Part shown: positions 27,265 to 36,803 of the stretch, piece after piece | Position numbering within the stretch: the stretch's first letter is position 1 | Layout of the letters: each line of letters opens with the position of its first letter | Assembly (NCBI RefSeq): GCF_000346505.1 | Contig: NZ_ANOH01000141.1 | Location: 1 to 64,000 of the forward strand | Source: Aporhodopirellula sallentina SM41 | Lineage (GTDB): Bacteria; Planctomycetota; Planctomycetia; Pirellulales; Pirellulaceae | Direction: 5' to 3' | Length of the DNA: 64,000 nucleotides | Position numbers and translations under genes: made by a program | The notes under the pieces: model-generated | Databases searched by the model: none | Told to the model about the DNA's origin: nothing | Seen by the model: only the letters and a program-made list of their open reading frames with translations

Positions 27265-28151
27265 GAGGGTTTTCGTGTGCGTGTGCGAGGCTGGGGACGA
27301 GACTGCGGGAGAGGTTGATTGGCCGCGCGTGGGTCCGTCGGCACGGCGGGCGGCGGCGTTCCGGTCGATTCCGGCGTAGCGACCTTGGTTCCCTTGAGCT
27401 GCGCGGGAGCGACCGGCATGATTCGTCCGGACGGGTTGCCGGCAACGTTTCCCTGTCCCGCACGACGTCGCAGCGGCGAAAGAGCTCGCTCGGTTTGACG
27501 CGTCACCTCCGACAATAGTTCATCGACGCGGGCACGCAAAACGCCCGACGCGGCCAAAGCCGGGATGGCGACAATAAGACCGCCTACTGTCGTCACCAAC
27601 GCTTGATAGATCCCTTCGGCGAGATCGCCCGCACCGGCCGAACCCTGCGTCGCGGCAACCTGGCGAAACGCGAAAATCATGCCTGTCACCGTGCCGAGCA
27701 AACCCACCATCGGCGACAAATTCGCGATCATCGATAGATAGTCAATCCGTCGGTGCATTTGGGCCGACCGGTCGATCAACGCGTCTTCCACGGTTTTCTC
27801 CATTTCCGACCAACCGAATTCCCGATTTGCAAGTGCCAACGAGATTACCCCGGCCAACACACTCGGTCGATTACGAAGCGCATTCTCCGCCTCCGACCAA
27901 CGCGACTCACGCAGCGCCGCGGCGACTTCGCCGGACAAACCATCAGGAACGATGTCGGCTCGCCGCAACGAAATGAACTGGTCAATGACCAAGTACAATG
28001 CCGCGATGCTCAGCAACACGAGGATCAACAGAATTACGATCCCGGGCCAACCGCCACTGGTAACGATCTCCCAAAGCGAATCCGTTTCTCCGGGAGGCAC
28101 GGTGGTTTGAGCCAACCCAGTCAATAAACAATCCGTCGCAGCCCACGTCAT
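27261..28151 (-). CDS. MotA/TolQ/ExbB proton-channel family protein
   Basis: A 296-residue inner-membrane protein. ATG 28151 overlaps the upstream GTPase stop (ATGA) and is preferred over the longer open frame. A first membrane helix (WPGIVILLILVLLSIAALYLVI) is followed by a cytoplasmic loop and the conserved channel helices IANLSPMVGLLGTVTGMIFAF and ALVTTVGGLIVAIPALAAS. Relatives assemble with ExbD, TolR or MotB to turn proton or sodium flow into mechanical work. The C-terminal 70 residues are Pro/Arg-rich and cytoplasmic. No ExbD/TolR-type gene is adjacent. Confidence 0.92.
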   Translation of the reverse strand: MTWAATDCLLTGLAQTTVPPGETDSLWEIVTSGGWPGIVILLILVLLSIAALYLVIDQFISLRRADIVPDGLSGEVAAALRESRWSEAENALRNRPSVLAGVISLALANREFGWSEMEKTVEDALIDRSAQMHRRIDYLSMIANLSPMVGLLGTVTGMIFAFRQVAATQGSAGAGDLAEGIYQALVTTVGGLIVAIPALAASGVLRARVDELLSEVTRQTERALSPLRRRAGQGNVAGNPSGRIMPVAPAQLKGTKVATPESTGTPPPAVPTDPRAANQPLPQSRPQPRTRTRKPS

Positions 28152-30121
28152 TTCGCATCCTCCGAAACCACCGGCGTGTCCCTCGCCTCGTTTGTTTTCG
28201 CCATGCGTCCGATCGACAGGAGAAACTCCGCATCGGCCAAGATCGGATCGCTCCATCGCAACCTCAACACACCGTCACGCTGCAGCGTTTCGATCATTGC
28301 ATCATGCTGCGTCCGCAACGATCGGGCGATCCTTTCAATCCGCCGGCGTCCCTGACACACTGACAAAACGATCATTGCAAAAATCGCCATCGGCAACAAA
28401 GACAACAAGACGCTCGTGAACAGCATCCCGGCACTCGGATGCGGAAACCGCTGCAACCAATCATTCGCGTGCTCAGCCGAGACAGCGACTTCGACCGCTT
28501 CGGTCGTCGCGGGTTCGCTGCCGCCGGCCAGGTTGCCGATCGCGACATAGCTCGCATCGAGATAGTTGTGGTACAACGCGACGAGCGGCCCGGCCATCAA
28601 CGCCCAAAAGATAATGGTGCCAATCAACCCGGCTAAGAACGCGAACGTTCCCGAAACACCTTCGCGGGCGATCGTTTCTTCAAACGCCGCTTGTGAACCT
28701 TCCTGCAACGCGTCGACTCCGGCGAGCGTCGCCACGGGCGAATCATCGTCAACAACTTCGCCCAGCGTTGTCCCCGAACGATGCAACCCGTTCAACTCGC
28801 GACGAAAACGCGACGCCATCGGCCCGAGTCGTTCGGTGACAGCAGTCGAGGCCCGTTGCCGCAAACCGTTTCGCAGGTCCAACGCGGATTCATGGCCGCC
28901 GCGGATATTTTGCACGCTCGTGTAGACCGCACCGACGAGCGAAGGGATCGATCCGGAAAACGACAGCAGCACGCGATCCCACGCCCCATGCGTTAGGTTC
29001 AACACCGACAAAACGGTGCGATAAGGGAACCAAATCGCGGCTGTTTCGGACAACAACGACAACCGCAACCGACTGCGAATCGCTGCCTTAAGCGGTATCT
29101 CACCGCCGAGCAGTGTGCTCGCGATTTGAGTCGGCAGGCGACGGGCCTCGGCGTCGAGTCGGTCCACCGCTGCGGTTAACTCAGGCAGTTGGCTCGTTAA
29201 AACCGACCCGACCGCTGCGGTGAATCTCGCGTCCAAAGCCGACAACCGAGTCGAGCGTCGGTGATCCCCGCCGCCCGATTCAGCCAACGCTTCGGAAATC
29301 GCACCGGCAATTTCCTCAGCGGCCTGCTTTCCGATTTCCTCTTCGCCTCGAGGATCGATTTCGAAATCACGAATCATTACCGCCGAAGCGATGCTGCTCT
29401 GCGGTGCCACCGATCGCAAGCGAGAGACCAACGTCTCGATGTCCGCTGTCAAATCATTATCGACATCCGCCCGCTGCGCGGTGCCCGATGCCGGCGTGAA
29501 TTCATCAACGCCGACCATGTTTACGACCGGTATCACGATCGTTCCTTCGGACGCCGAAGCGAGCCCAGTGACACGTTGGCTGCGGAGCTGATCGCGGCGA
29601 ACCACCAGTACCAAAACCGATGCGAGCGAAAGTGCGCGTTCGGCCACTCCAGCGATCGCACGACGGTCGTCGGTCGATCCAGGAGCGTCGACGATCAAAT
29701 ACGGGCCACCAATCGACTGCATCTTGGACGCGTCGCAGACGAGATATCGTTCGTGCCGGGTATCGAGATCCGATGGCGGTTTGGGGCCGACCCAGGTGAG
29801 TTTCTCGGTCGCTTCATCAAGGTTATTGCCGCTGCGGATCGCCGCCGCGATCGCGGGGTCACCCACCAATTGTCGGGCGAGCCATGATTTGCCTTGACCG
29901 GTCGTTCCCACGATAGCCACGACCGTCGCGTTGTCGGCGCGATCGGCAATCACCATCGAGCGAGCCTCATGATGGTGCCGACAAAGCTCAACAATCTCGA
30001 TCCCCGCGTCACTGTCGCCGAGCACCCGAGTCGCCGCCCGTTGCACACGCTGGGTGAACTGTTCTCCGGCATCGCTCACGCTGACTTCCATCCCACGCGG
30101 CAGAGCATCGCTTACGCTCAT
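28148..30121 (-). CDS. Dynamin-like P-loop GTPase with membrane segments (GTPase 1)
   Basis: A 657-residue protein. The G1/P-loop is GTTGQGKS at 72-79, G3 is DAPGS at 145-149, and a G4-like NMVGVD lies at 201-206. A long helical middle domain follows. Two hydrophobic segments, about 492-516 (FAFLAGLIGTIIFWALMAG) and 566-588 (LFTSVLLSLLPMAIFAMIVL), flank a short extracytoplasmic loop. This arrangement resembles bacterial dynamin-like and YjdA/LeoA-type GTPases, though the family is not certain. It overlaps both neighbouring genes by four bases, pairing it with GTPase 2 upstream and the TolQ-like channel downstream. Confidence 0.8.
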   Translation of the reverse strand: MSVSDALPRGMEVSVSDAGEQFTQRVQRAATRVLGDSDAGIEIVELCRHHHEARSMVIADRADNATVVAIVGTTGQGKSWLARQLVGDPAIAAAIRSGNNLDEATEKLTWVGPKPPSDLDTRHERYLVCDASKMQSIGGPYLIVDAPGSTDDRRAIAGVAERALSLASVLVLVVRRDQLRSQRVTGLASASEGTIVIPVVNMVGVDEFTPASGTAQRADVDNDLTADIETLVSRLRSVAPQSSIASAVMIRDFEIDPRGEEEIGKQAAEEIAGAISEALAESGGGDHRRSTRLSALDARFTAAVGSVLTSQLPELTAAVDRLDAEARRLPTQIASTLLGGEIPLKAAIRSRLRLSLLSETAAIWFPYRTVLSVLNLTHGAWDRVLLSFSGSIPSLVGAVYTSVQNIRGGHESALDLRNGLRQRASTAVTERLGPMASRFRRELNGLHRSGTTLGEVVDDDSPVATLAGVDALQEGSQAAFEETIAREGVSGTFAFLAGLIGTIIFWALMAGPLVALYHNYLDASYVAIGNLAGGSEPATTEAVEVAVSAEHANDWLQRFPHPSAGMLFTSVLLSLLPMAIFAMIVLSVCQGRRRIERIARSLRTQHDAMIETLQRDGVLRLRWSDPILADAEFLLSIGRMAKTNEARDTPVVSEDAK

Positions 30122-32376
30122 TTCTTGATCCCCGAGGAACGCGGCAAGAGTTTGTTCAGTTCGCTAACGAATTCATCACGAACACGATACACCGGCATCG
30201 TCGGGCCGCTCGTTTCGCTGCGCGCGATTCGCGAGGCGGGTAAGGTGACTTGATGGTTGGCGACCCGCACCTTCATCGGTGGATCCGGGCGTGCCACACC
30301 AAGTTCGTCACAGAGGACCGCGAGGAAATCCGCGAGCTGCTGCCGCGCCGCCTGCTGACCGACTTCACGTGCACCTTGATTTCCCGCCCACATCGCCGCG
30401 AGTGCTCCGAGCCCCGCCGCGGCGAGCAATTCCGGGATCGACGCAGCGAGAATGAAGCTATGCCCAAAGTCGACAGGGATCATCAACGCCGCACCAAACG
30501 CGGCAAAGATCGTCGCCAAAGGAGTCAGCCCGTGAGCCAACTTCTTATGCATCGGAATCTCCGACCACATCATCCGAATTGCCTCGTCGAGTCGTCTCGG
30601 ATCGAGCGTCGTAAAATCGTCCTGTTCGAAACGTGTCACCGCTCGCTGAATGGGCGGCAACAACAACTCCGCATCGTTCACAAAACCACGTTGGTTCGAA
30701 ATCGTGACCGTGCCCTCTTCATTGGGCTCTTCCAACGACAAACCCGAATCGTCAATTGAATGTTTGCCCGGTGACGCTTCGGTTTGGTGATCCCGGTAGT
30801 GAGACAACACGACCGTTCCACCGTGTCGTTCGATTTCGGCGAGCAAACCTTCCGGTGCGATCAAGCCACCATACTCGCCGCTGCGGAAACGACCTTTAAT
30901 GTCGTCGGCCGCCTTCTGCGAAAGAGCCGACGGGGTGAGCGAACGCATGAAGTCGCCGGCGCCACCGACGAACCGACGGATCGTGGAATTCAACCGCACA
31001 CCCCAACGCGCATACCAAGGCGCGGTCGCGGCAAACGATTCCGATAATTGACGCAAGATCCGTTCGCTCTGATGCAGCCGCAGCTCCATGACTTCGCCAC
31101 CGATCTTGCGATGCGCGAAGAACTCCAACGACGCGTCCAACAGCACCTCGTGACACTCGCGGGTTTTCGCAAACGAAGCGTCCGCGTTTCTACGAATCGC
31201 ATCGAGGCCGCGATCCCAAATCACCTTCTCCAAGTTAATCCGCAACGCGCGATGGAGCTGTGAAAACAGCACGCCACGATCGAGCTTCAACGGCAACGAT
31301 TCAAGGAAACGCCCTTCATCGATGGAGGCCGGCGGGTTTTCATCCGGGTTCGGCGAAACCTCAAAGAACACAGGCAACGGCTCAGACTCCTGCGCCGTTT
31401 CGCTCGATTCCACTTTTCCGGTCGACGAATCCATCGGATTAGCTAACCGACGATCACTCGCCTCGTCTTCTCTGTGCGGGATAAACGGGCGGCTCGCCGG
31501 CACGTCGTAATCGTACGCAGCGTAAATCGACGCCACGCCGTGTTTCTGGCTCAACGGCGAAAATGTCTCGTGGACTTGATCCGGTGTTTGCCGCGGCCGG
31601 ACTTTGTTTACCGCCAACATCCGCGGAACCCCGGGCATCAAATCCGACGCGATCCGCATCAGATCAGCCAACGTGGTATCACGCGACGAAGCCGCATCGG
31701 TCACGATCAGAAACGCCGAACACAACGTGGCCGCGCGTCCGAGCAATTCCTTGCGTTCTTTGGGTGACCCTAATCCGAGTTCTTCATCAGAAACGATATC
31801 CGGACAATCCAACAAACCGACACCGAGTTCGTCCAACGCCGGATCGGTCGCGAGCAAAGCCACGGAGAGTTGCGAGTGATCGCCGCTACGATTGTTGTAC
31901 TGAGAGGCAGCCTGGTCTGGATTTTCCGAAAGGTCTTCGGGCGGGTGTCCGAGCGAATCGCCGATGCGAGAAACCAGAAGGCTCCATAACTCAACGTCGT
32001 CCCGCCACGACTGCGGCAACCATAAAACAAAACGGTGAGTTCCCTCGCGGTTGCTCGTTCCCCGCAGCGTCCTCGCCTGACCAGCCGGACTCAGAAACGA
32101 ACTCACCAAACTCGTCTTGCCACTATTGAGCATTCCCGCGACAGCGATCGTTGGCCGATCGACCAAACGCCCGGCGGTATCGAGTCGACGCCCCGCGGTC
32201 AGTGTTTCGGCAACAACCGAAGACTGCATCCGCCGCAACGCCGTCAGATAACTCTCGCGGCCCGGCGTGGGTGCCAACCGGGCAATGGTTGCGCGACGAT
32301 CGTCATCCTCGAGAAGAGCCAGCAGCGCCGGCCAATCGATCTCCGGTTCTTTCGTTGAGCGTCGAAGCGGGAACAT
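30118..32376 (-). CDS. Dynamin-like P-loop GTPase with membrane hairpin (GTPase 2)
   Basis: A 752-residue protein from ATG 32376; a TTG 33 bases upstream would add 11 residues. P-loop GMLNSGKT is at 81-88, G3 DCPD at 190-193 and G4 VNKV near 256-259. A helical stalk-like region (residues about 370-600) leads to a hydrophobic double segment at about 617-665 (LATIFAAFGAALMIP, then LLAAAGLGALAAMWAG), which suggests a membrane-inserted paddle or hairpin. It is distantly similar in layout to GTPase 1, and the two are translationally coupled. Paired dynamin-like proteins in other bacteria often work as heteromers. It is the first gene of the leftward operon. Confidence 0.8.
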   Translation of the reverse strand: MFPLRRSTKEPEIDWPALLALLEDDDRRATIARLAPTPGRESYLTALRRMQSSVVAETLTAGRRLDTAGRLVDRPTIAVAGMLNSGKTSLVSSFLSPAGQARTLRGTSNREGTHRFVLWLPQSWRDDVELWSLLVSRIGDSLGHPPEDLSENPDQAASQYNNRSGDHSQLSVALLATDPALDELGVGLLDCPDIVSDEELGLGSPKERKELLGRAATLCSAFLIVTDAASSRDTTLADLMRIASDLMPGVPRMLAVNKVRPRQTPDQVHETFSPLSQKHGVASIYAAYDYDVPASRPFIPHREDEASDRRLANPMDSSTGKVESSETAQESEPLPVFFEVSPNPDENPPASIDEGRFLESLPLKLDRGVLFSQLHRALRINLEKVIWDRGLDAIRRNADASFAKTRECHEVLLDASLEFFAHRKIGGEVMELRLHQSERILRQLSESFAATAPWYARWGVRLNSTIRRFVGGAGDFMRSLTPSALSQKAADDIKGRFRSGEYGGLIAPEGLLAEIERHGGTVVLSHYRDHQTEASPGKHSIDDSGLSLEEPNEEGTVTISNQRGFVNDAELLLPPIQRAVTRFEQDDFTTLDPRRLDEAIRMMWSEIPMHKKLAHGLTPLATIFAAFGAALMIPVDFGHSFILAASIPELLAAAGLGALAAMWAGNQGAREVGQQAARQQLADFLAVLCDELGVARPDPPMKVRVANHQVTLPASRIARSETSGPTMPVYRVRDEFVSELNKLLPRSSGIKK

Positions 32377-32644
32377 CAATGGGCGATAACTCCAGGCGGC
32401 ACGCGTCAATCACGTGCGACGCCTGTTTCAAATAAATAGGAACGCTGGCGTTGAAGAACGAAACGTTTCTATCATCCCGATTCTTGCGACCGAGCACAAC
32501 CAGACACGCTCATTACAAATTCCGACACCCGCGAGAACGCCTGGGTGAGGATATGCGGTTCGTTTCGAAGGCCTACTGCTCGCAGGCCTCCAACCATCCG
32601 CCCAAACGAGTCATCGGACGAATTTCTCGTCCCGCAAATACGGC

Positions 32645-33301
32645 TCAGTTTAAAACCGCACCTGGTGGCAACGGATCGGCACTGATGATGCGATCGCCCT
32701 GTGCGTCGTATTGTCCTGGATCCAAACGATTGGATTGGTAGGTACGTGGTTGCCATCCGCCGTCTGGTACAACGCCACCGGAATAGCCACCGTCGTACGT
32801 GCCGCCACCGAGATAGGGATCCACGACCGTACCGTCGTATTGCACACCGCCATAAGACGACACACCACAATCACCACCGCACGAGGTTCCGCATCCGCAG
32901 TCGGCAGGCATGCCCACCGAGTATCCGCCATCGACATAACCGCCGTTAGCGTAACCACTGCCGACGCAGCCACCTTGGCATGGTGCCTGGTATGGTGCCG
33001 GAGCGTAGGCCGTTGGGCATTGAGGCGCAGGCGCCCGAGCGACAGGAGGTGCGTAGGTCGGCGCCGGGTTGCGATTGAACAAACCACAACGTGGCGTTCC
33101 ACATCCCGGTGCGGCGGGTGCGCCCGGTGCCGCGTTCGGAGGAGGAGCGAGCGGGTTGATCGCGGTTCCTACCGCTCCGATGCGGCTGCAGAGGCCACAG
33201 CGTGCGCCACGGCCAAAGAAAAAGTTTCGCATTCCACCGCACCCGGTTGCACTGCCCATGACCATCACGAGCGTTACAAGTGTGAAAGATCGGATAGTCA
33301 T
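32645..33301 (-). CDS. Cys/Gly/Tyr-rich lipoprotein, hypothetical
   Basis: ATG 33301 is preceded by AAGGAAAC at proper spacing and starts a lipoprotein signal (MTIRSFTLVTLVMVMGSATGC, lipid Cys at 21). The 218-residue protein then has Cys-rich and Pro/Ala-rich stretches (CGLCSRIGAVG, PAPTYAPPVARAPAPQ) and a Gly/Tyr-rich tail with repeats of GGY and CGCG. No enzyme domain is recognised. The composition is that of a cross-linked surface or cell-wall protein, in keeping with the Cys-rich walls described for Pirellula-type planctomycetes; that is inference. A 343-bp gap with no gene separates it from the GTPase operon. Confidence 0.75.
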   Translation of the reverse strand: MTIRSFTLVTLVMVMGSATGCGGMRNFFFGRGARCGLCSRIGAVGTAINPLAPPPNAAPGAPAAPGCGTPRCGLFNRNPAPTYAPPVARAPAPQCPTAYAPAPYQAPCQGGCVGSGYANGGYVDGGYSVGMPADCGCGTSCGGDCGVSSYGGVQYDGTVVDPYLGGGTYDGGYSGGVVPDGGWQPRTYQSNRLDPGQYDAQGDRIISADPLPPGAVLN

Positions 33302-33560
33302 CAAAGTTTCCTTCAAAAGCAAAGCAAGCGTAAACGTTGGCCTCCGACGGGTGACCACTGAAAAGTAGTGCGCGTTTCGTGTTGTGCAAACGCAACATCG
33401 TTTTTTTTCAGCAACAATTGGTTGTCGCAGTGCAACACACACTCCCTCCGCTTGCGATGCGCCGATACAGAAGCTGGTGTGACAAATCGCTGCACCGGAT
33501 TTAACCGTCGCAAACCCTTCATCTTCTTCATCCTTCCTTCATCAACGTCTGATCGTCGCC

Positions 33561-34931
33561 ATGCTGCACCTTCTGACCCAACATGACGAATCGCGGATTG
33601 CCTCTCCCCAAGGGCAAACGAAGAATCTCCCCATGTCTGGAGCCCCCATGGCCGGAAAAGGAGATGTGTCCCACAACGTGCCCGTGTGTTTAGACGCATC
33701 CAAACCGATCGCGACTCAGAAGGCGAGACGCAGCAACATATGGACACGACATCTATTGATGTTCGCGGTCTGCACGCTCGCCACCCTATCAAACAACACG
33801 GTGAGTCGAGCCGAACCCTCCCAAACACCAGACGAGTGGACGTCGCCAGTCGATCAATTTTTACCAACACCGACATCTCTATTCGATTCGCCAATCTCCA
33901 CGATCAGTCACTCAGACGCGAGTGTCGAACTGCACCCATCCATACCCGCCGATGATACGGGCACCACTGCGGTGTCAACGAAAGCGACAACGCCCCTGTC
34001 GAGCACGCCGTTGGCGATGCCGGCAATGCCTCAATCCTTGTCAACGGATCTACGCAGCGACCGGTTTTGGTTAGTCAACACGCGGCACCTCACGTGCAAT
34101 ACCTGCCGTATGAATTTGAACCAGCCAAACTTTCATATCTATCGATTGGACCGGTGTGGGCGGCGACTTCCTTCGGGACTCGACGACTACCTTGGCTCCA
34201 TGGACACGACGCGGCCTCGCATCATCTATATCCATGGCAACCGCCGCGACGCGCCGACTGCGATCAAGCAAGGTCTTTTTGTCTACCGACAACTCGTCCG
34301 ACATCGCTCCAGTGACCAGCCGATTGATTGGGTGATCTGGAGTTGGCCGAGTGAAGCGGACTCGCTTTTCCTGTCAGACGTTCGCGAGAAAGCTCAACGC
34401 ACCAACGCGCAGGGTCTCTATCTGGCATGGTTGCTTCGCGAGCACGTCGTTCGCTCGCAGCCGAGCGGATTGATCGGGTTCAGCTTTGGCGGCCGCGTGG
34501 TTTCGGGTGGCTTGCACGCGTTGGCGGGCGGAACGCTCGGTCGTCGCACAATCGGTGAACCACCGATCACCGGTGCCAACATCGATGTCGGACTGCTCGC
34601 TCCGGCGGTCGATTCGACTTGGCTGAGCTCCAATGGCTATCACCGCTTCGCGACGCAGAACATGAACCGCATGGTGATGCTGTACAACCACCGCGACATC
34701 GCACTGAAATACTTCAAATTCGTTGCGGGCAACTCCAAAGCGAAGGCACTCGGTCACGTCGGCCCTCGGTATCTCGCGCCACGATACGACGGCACTCCCC
34801 TTCCGGTACGCGCCCGCGACTGTGCCCAAACGGTCGGCAATCATCACAGCGAAAAACGATACTACGAACGAACCTGCTACGCCGGTCGTGAAATGGCCTC
34901 ACTGATCGATTCCGTCATGCGAGTCGACTGA
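33561..34931 (+). CDS. Exported alpha/beta-hydrolase-like protein
   Basis: A 456-residue protein. A hydrophobic segment near residue 65 (LLMFAVCTLATLSNNTVSRA) is probably a signal peptide, so the true start may be one of the ATGs at 33633 or 33648. After a Ser/Thr/Pro-rich linker comes an alpha/beta-hydrolase core: RIIYIHGNRRDAPTA and IGFSFGGRVVSGGLHALAG, with the nucleophile-type G-x-S-x-G. The substrate is unknown; the family resembles DUF900-like secreted hydrolases. It begins a rightward trio with two hypothetical genes. Confidence 0.7.
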   Translation: MLHLLTQHDESRIASPQGQTKNLPMSGAPMAGKGDVSHNVPVCLDASKPIATQKARRSNIWTRHLLMFAVCTLATLSNNTVSRAEPSQTPDEWTSPVDQFLPTPTSLFDSPISTISHSDASVELHPSIPADDTGTTAVSTKATTPLSSTPLAMPAMPQSLSTDLRSDRFWLVNTRHLTCNTCRMNLNQPNFHIYRLDRCGRRLPSGLDDYLGSMDTTRPRIIYIHGNRRDAPTAIKQGLFVYRQLVRHRSSDQPIDWVIWSWPSEADSLFLSDVREKAQRTNAQGLYLAWLLREHVVRSQPSGLIGFSFGGRVVSGGLHALAGGTLGRRTIGEPPITGANIDVGLLAPAVDSTWLSSNGYHRFATQNMNRMVMLYNHRDIALKYFKFVAGNSKAKALGHVGPRYLAPRYDGTPLPVRARDCAQTVGNHHSEKRYYERTCYAGREMASLIDSVMRVD

Positions 34932-35111
34932 TCCGCGAAAGCGAATCGTTAAACTCTGCCCAGCCCGAACGACCGCGACGACGCGGCGCACATGCAACGT
35001 GTGCTCGATCGCTTTGACTGACAAATCCGCTAACACATCGCCGATGACTACCGGTGTGCGGACGGATGCCGCTGTCGATACCGACCCTACCAAGACGGAT
35101 GCGATTGCAGG

Positions 35112-35762
35112 ATGCGATTGAATACGATTCTCAAATTGCGAACGGTTCTCCTAGTCTCCGTTCTCGCCACCGGAGCTTGTGCGTCGGATCTCCAGGCAGG
35201 TTTTCCCTGGCAAGGTCCCTGGCCGTGGTCGAAATACGAAGGCTCGCGCCGCGTTGATGTAATCGGACCGCTCGGCAATCGTTTGCCCGAATCGTACCGC
35301 CGAAAATACAATCGCCCGACCTACATCGGCGGAAAGATTGCGTCGAAGGTCGAACCGTCGAGCCAAGAGGCGATCGCGTTCCAACGCGCCGAAGAACTCG
35401 GCCTGTACGACAACAACGGTGTCAAAGGGGCACTCAACGGCAAGCACTGCCCCCCGCAGCGTGTCGAACAACACTACTTCTATCCCAAACCGTGGGAAGT
35501 GCTCGCTGTCGGTCCCCGCAAAACGCCAATGCGAAATGATCGCAGCAACTCGGAATTCTCATCAGACGCGGGTGCGGAATTGCTCCCCGTCCCACAGTTC
35601 GAAGAGCCAAACGAGCACGGCGATTACTCGCCAAAAGGCGGATACTTTGGCGATCCGGAGCTGAACGCCAGCGAAGACTCATTCGAACTGCCGCAGCCCG
35701 TTATGGTCGATCCACTCGAATCGGACCTCGAACTGCCAACGCCGGGTTCCAATAGCGAGTAA
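35112..35762 (+). CDS. Secreted hypothetical protein
   Basis: A 216-residue protein with an N-terminal signal (ILKLRTVLLVSVLATGACA). The mature part has WQGPWPWSKYEG and a Tyr/Pro-rich middle (VEQHYFYPKPWEVLA), then an acidic C-terminus (ELPQPVMVDPLESDLELP). No family was recognised. The start region is a 13-bp tandem duplication (GGATGCGATTG twice), giving two ATGs in different frames, 35099 and 35112; only 35112 yields the signal peptide. Confidence 0.7.
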   Translation: MRLNTILKLRTVLLVSVLATGACASDLQAGFPWQGPWPWSKYEGSRRVDVIGPLGNRLPESYRRKYNRPTYIGGKIASKVEPSSQEAIAFQRAEELGLYDNNGVKGALNGKHCPPQRVEQHYFYPKPWEVLAVGPRKTPMRNDRSNSEFSSDAGAELLPVPQFEEPNEHGDYSPKGGYFGDPELNASEDSFELPQPVMVDPLESDLELPTPGSNSE

Positions 35763-35809
35763 CTTAGAAGGCGTCCTCGTACGTCGCCTCCTTCGTATTC
35801 GCTATCGCC

Positions 35810-36676
35810 ATGACCTCGCATCCATCCGCGTCGAGCGCTCTTTCTGATCGAGCAAACGGTTCACATGGCGTCGCGGACACGAATCCCTACGCCAGCCCAC
35901 CGGCACCGGCGGATGAGAATTGGGTGCAACAATCGTCTCTCGGGGACGAACTGCAGCCGACCGCAAACGATCTTCTTTTACCGGGTGGTGACGAGCGTTT
36001 GTGGGCGGTTGTCCCCATCAAGCACATGCCGTTTCGCGAACTCCGGCCGCTGACTCGAAATCTCTTTGAGTATCTGCTGGTTCTGTTTGTCTTTAAATTA
36101 CTGCGTGTCCCCAATCGTCCATCTTGGGCATCGGCACTGCTCGACCAGCGTGAGATCAGCGAACAGGACATCCCTGAACTCTTTGTTGCGGACTTCGACA
36201 AAGCACGAAGTGAAGCGACCGCACTCGGCTTTGTCGACCCTCACTATGTTTCGTCGCCAACCGTCGGGCCTCGCATGAGCGTCGAGATGTTGATGACGAC
36301 TCCGGATGGACGCGTTCAATTGTCGTTCCACCGTTTGGTGACGATCGATGGATTCGCCCGATTGGACGAAACCCGACGGGGACTCCACAGCCTCCTGGCG
36401 GGCGACCGCAACCTCGTCACGATGGGCAACATGCCCACGCCCCGGCCGAGCGAATGGCAAACCGTGACGCGGATGCGAACCAAGTCGTTCGAAAAGCTTC
36501 TCGAACGTCATCGCAAACAACTCGCCGAACATGCGTCCCGCCCGATCGAACCGAGTCGAATCGTGGAAGAATCAATGCGCGAAGATCACCGACTGATCCA
36601 AGACGTGATCGAACGCGGCCTACTCCGGGAAGCGAACGGGAACGATATCCTGAATATCACCCAGCGTTATGGTTGA
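35810..36676 (+). CDS. Hypothetical protein
   Basis: A 288-residue protein. The first 60 residues are Ser/Ala/Pro-rich (GVADTNPYASPPAPADEN) and the rest is a mixed alpha/beta region with one possible membrane-contact stretch (LFEYLLVLFVFKLLRVP). No catalytic motif or known domain is visible. Codon use matches its neighbours. It follows the secreted hypothetical gene by 47 bases and ends at a convergent junction with mfd. Confidence 0.65.
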   Translation: MTSHPSASSALSDRANGSHGVADTNPYASPPAPADENWVQQSSLGDELQPTANDLLLPGGDERLWAVVPIKHMPFRELRPLTRNLFEYLLVLFVFKLLRVPNRPSWASALLDQREISEQDIPELFVADFDKARSEATALGFVDPHYVSSPTVGPRMSVEMLMTTPDGRVQLSFHRLVTIDGFARLDETRRGLHSLLAGDRNLVTMGNMPTPRPSEWQTVTRMRTKSFEKLLERHRKQLAEHASRPIEPSRIVEESMREDHRLIQDVIERGLLREANGNDILNITQRYG

Positions 36677-36698
36677 TCGATGCCAGGCGTTTCTGTTA

Positions 36699-36781
36699 GC
36701 AAGACTCGCCAGAGTTCAGACGGTTCAACACTTCGCCGCGTCACACGGGTTCAGGCACGACCGAAGTCTGGCGACTCCGGC
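36699..36781. terminator. Dispersed hairpin repeat at a convergent junction (copy 3, diverged)
   Basis: Arms at 36699-36719 and 36761-36781 pair at about 16 of 21 positions around the shared core ACTCGCCAGA/TCTGGCGAC. It lies between the hypothetical gene (+) and mfd (-) and is a diverged relative of the repeats at 5.3 and 16.3 kb. The longer loop makes a terminator role less certain. Confidence 0.45.
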
Positions 36782-36803
36782 TACGGGATAGCGGGATAGA
36801 CTG

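Noticed and set aside
32410-32644. Possible terminator AGGCCT ... AGGCCT after the lipoprotein gene
   Set aside because: The stem is only 6 bp with no U tract, so it is too weak to call.
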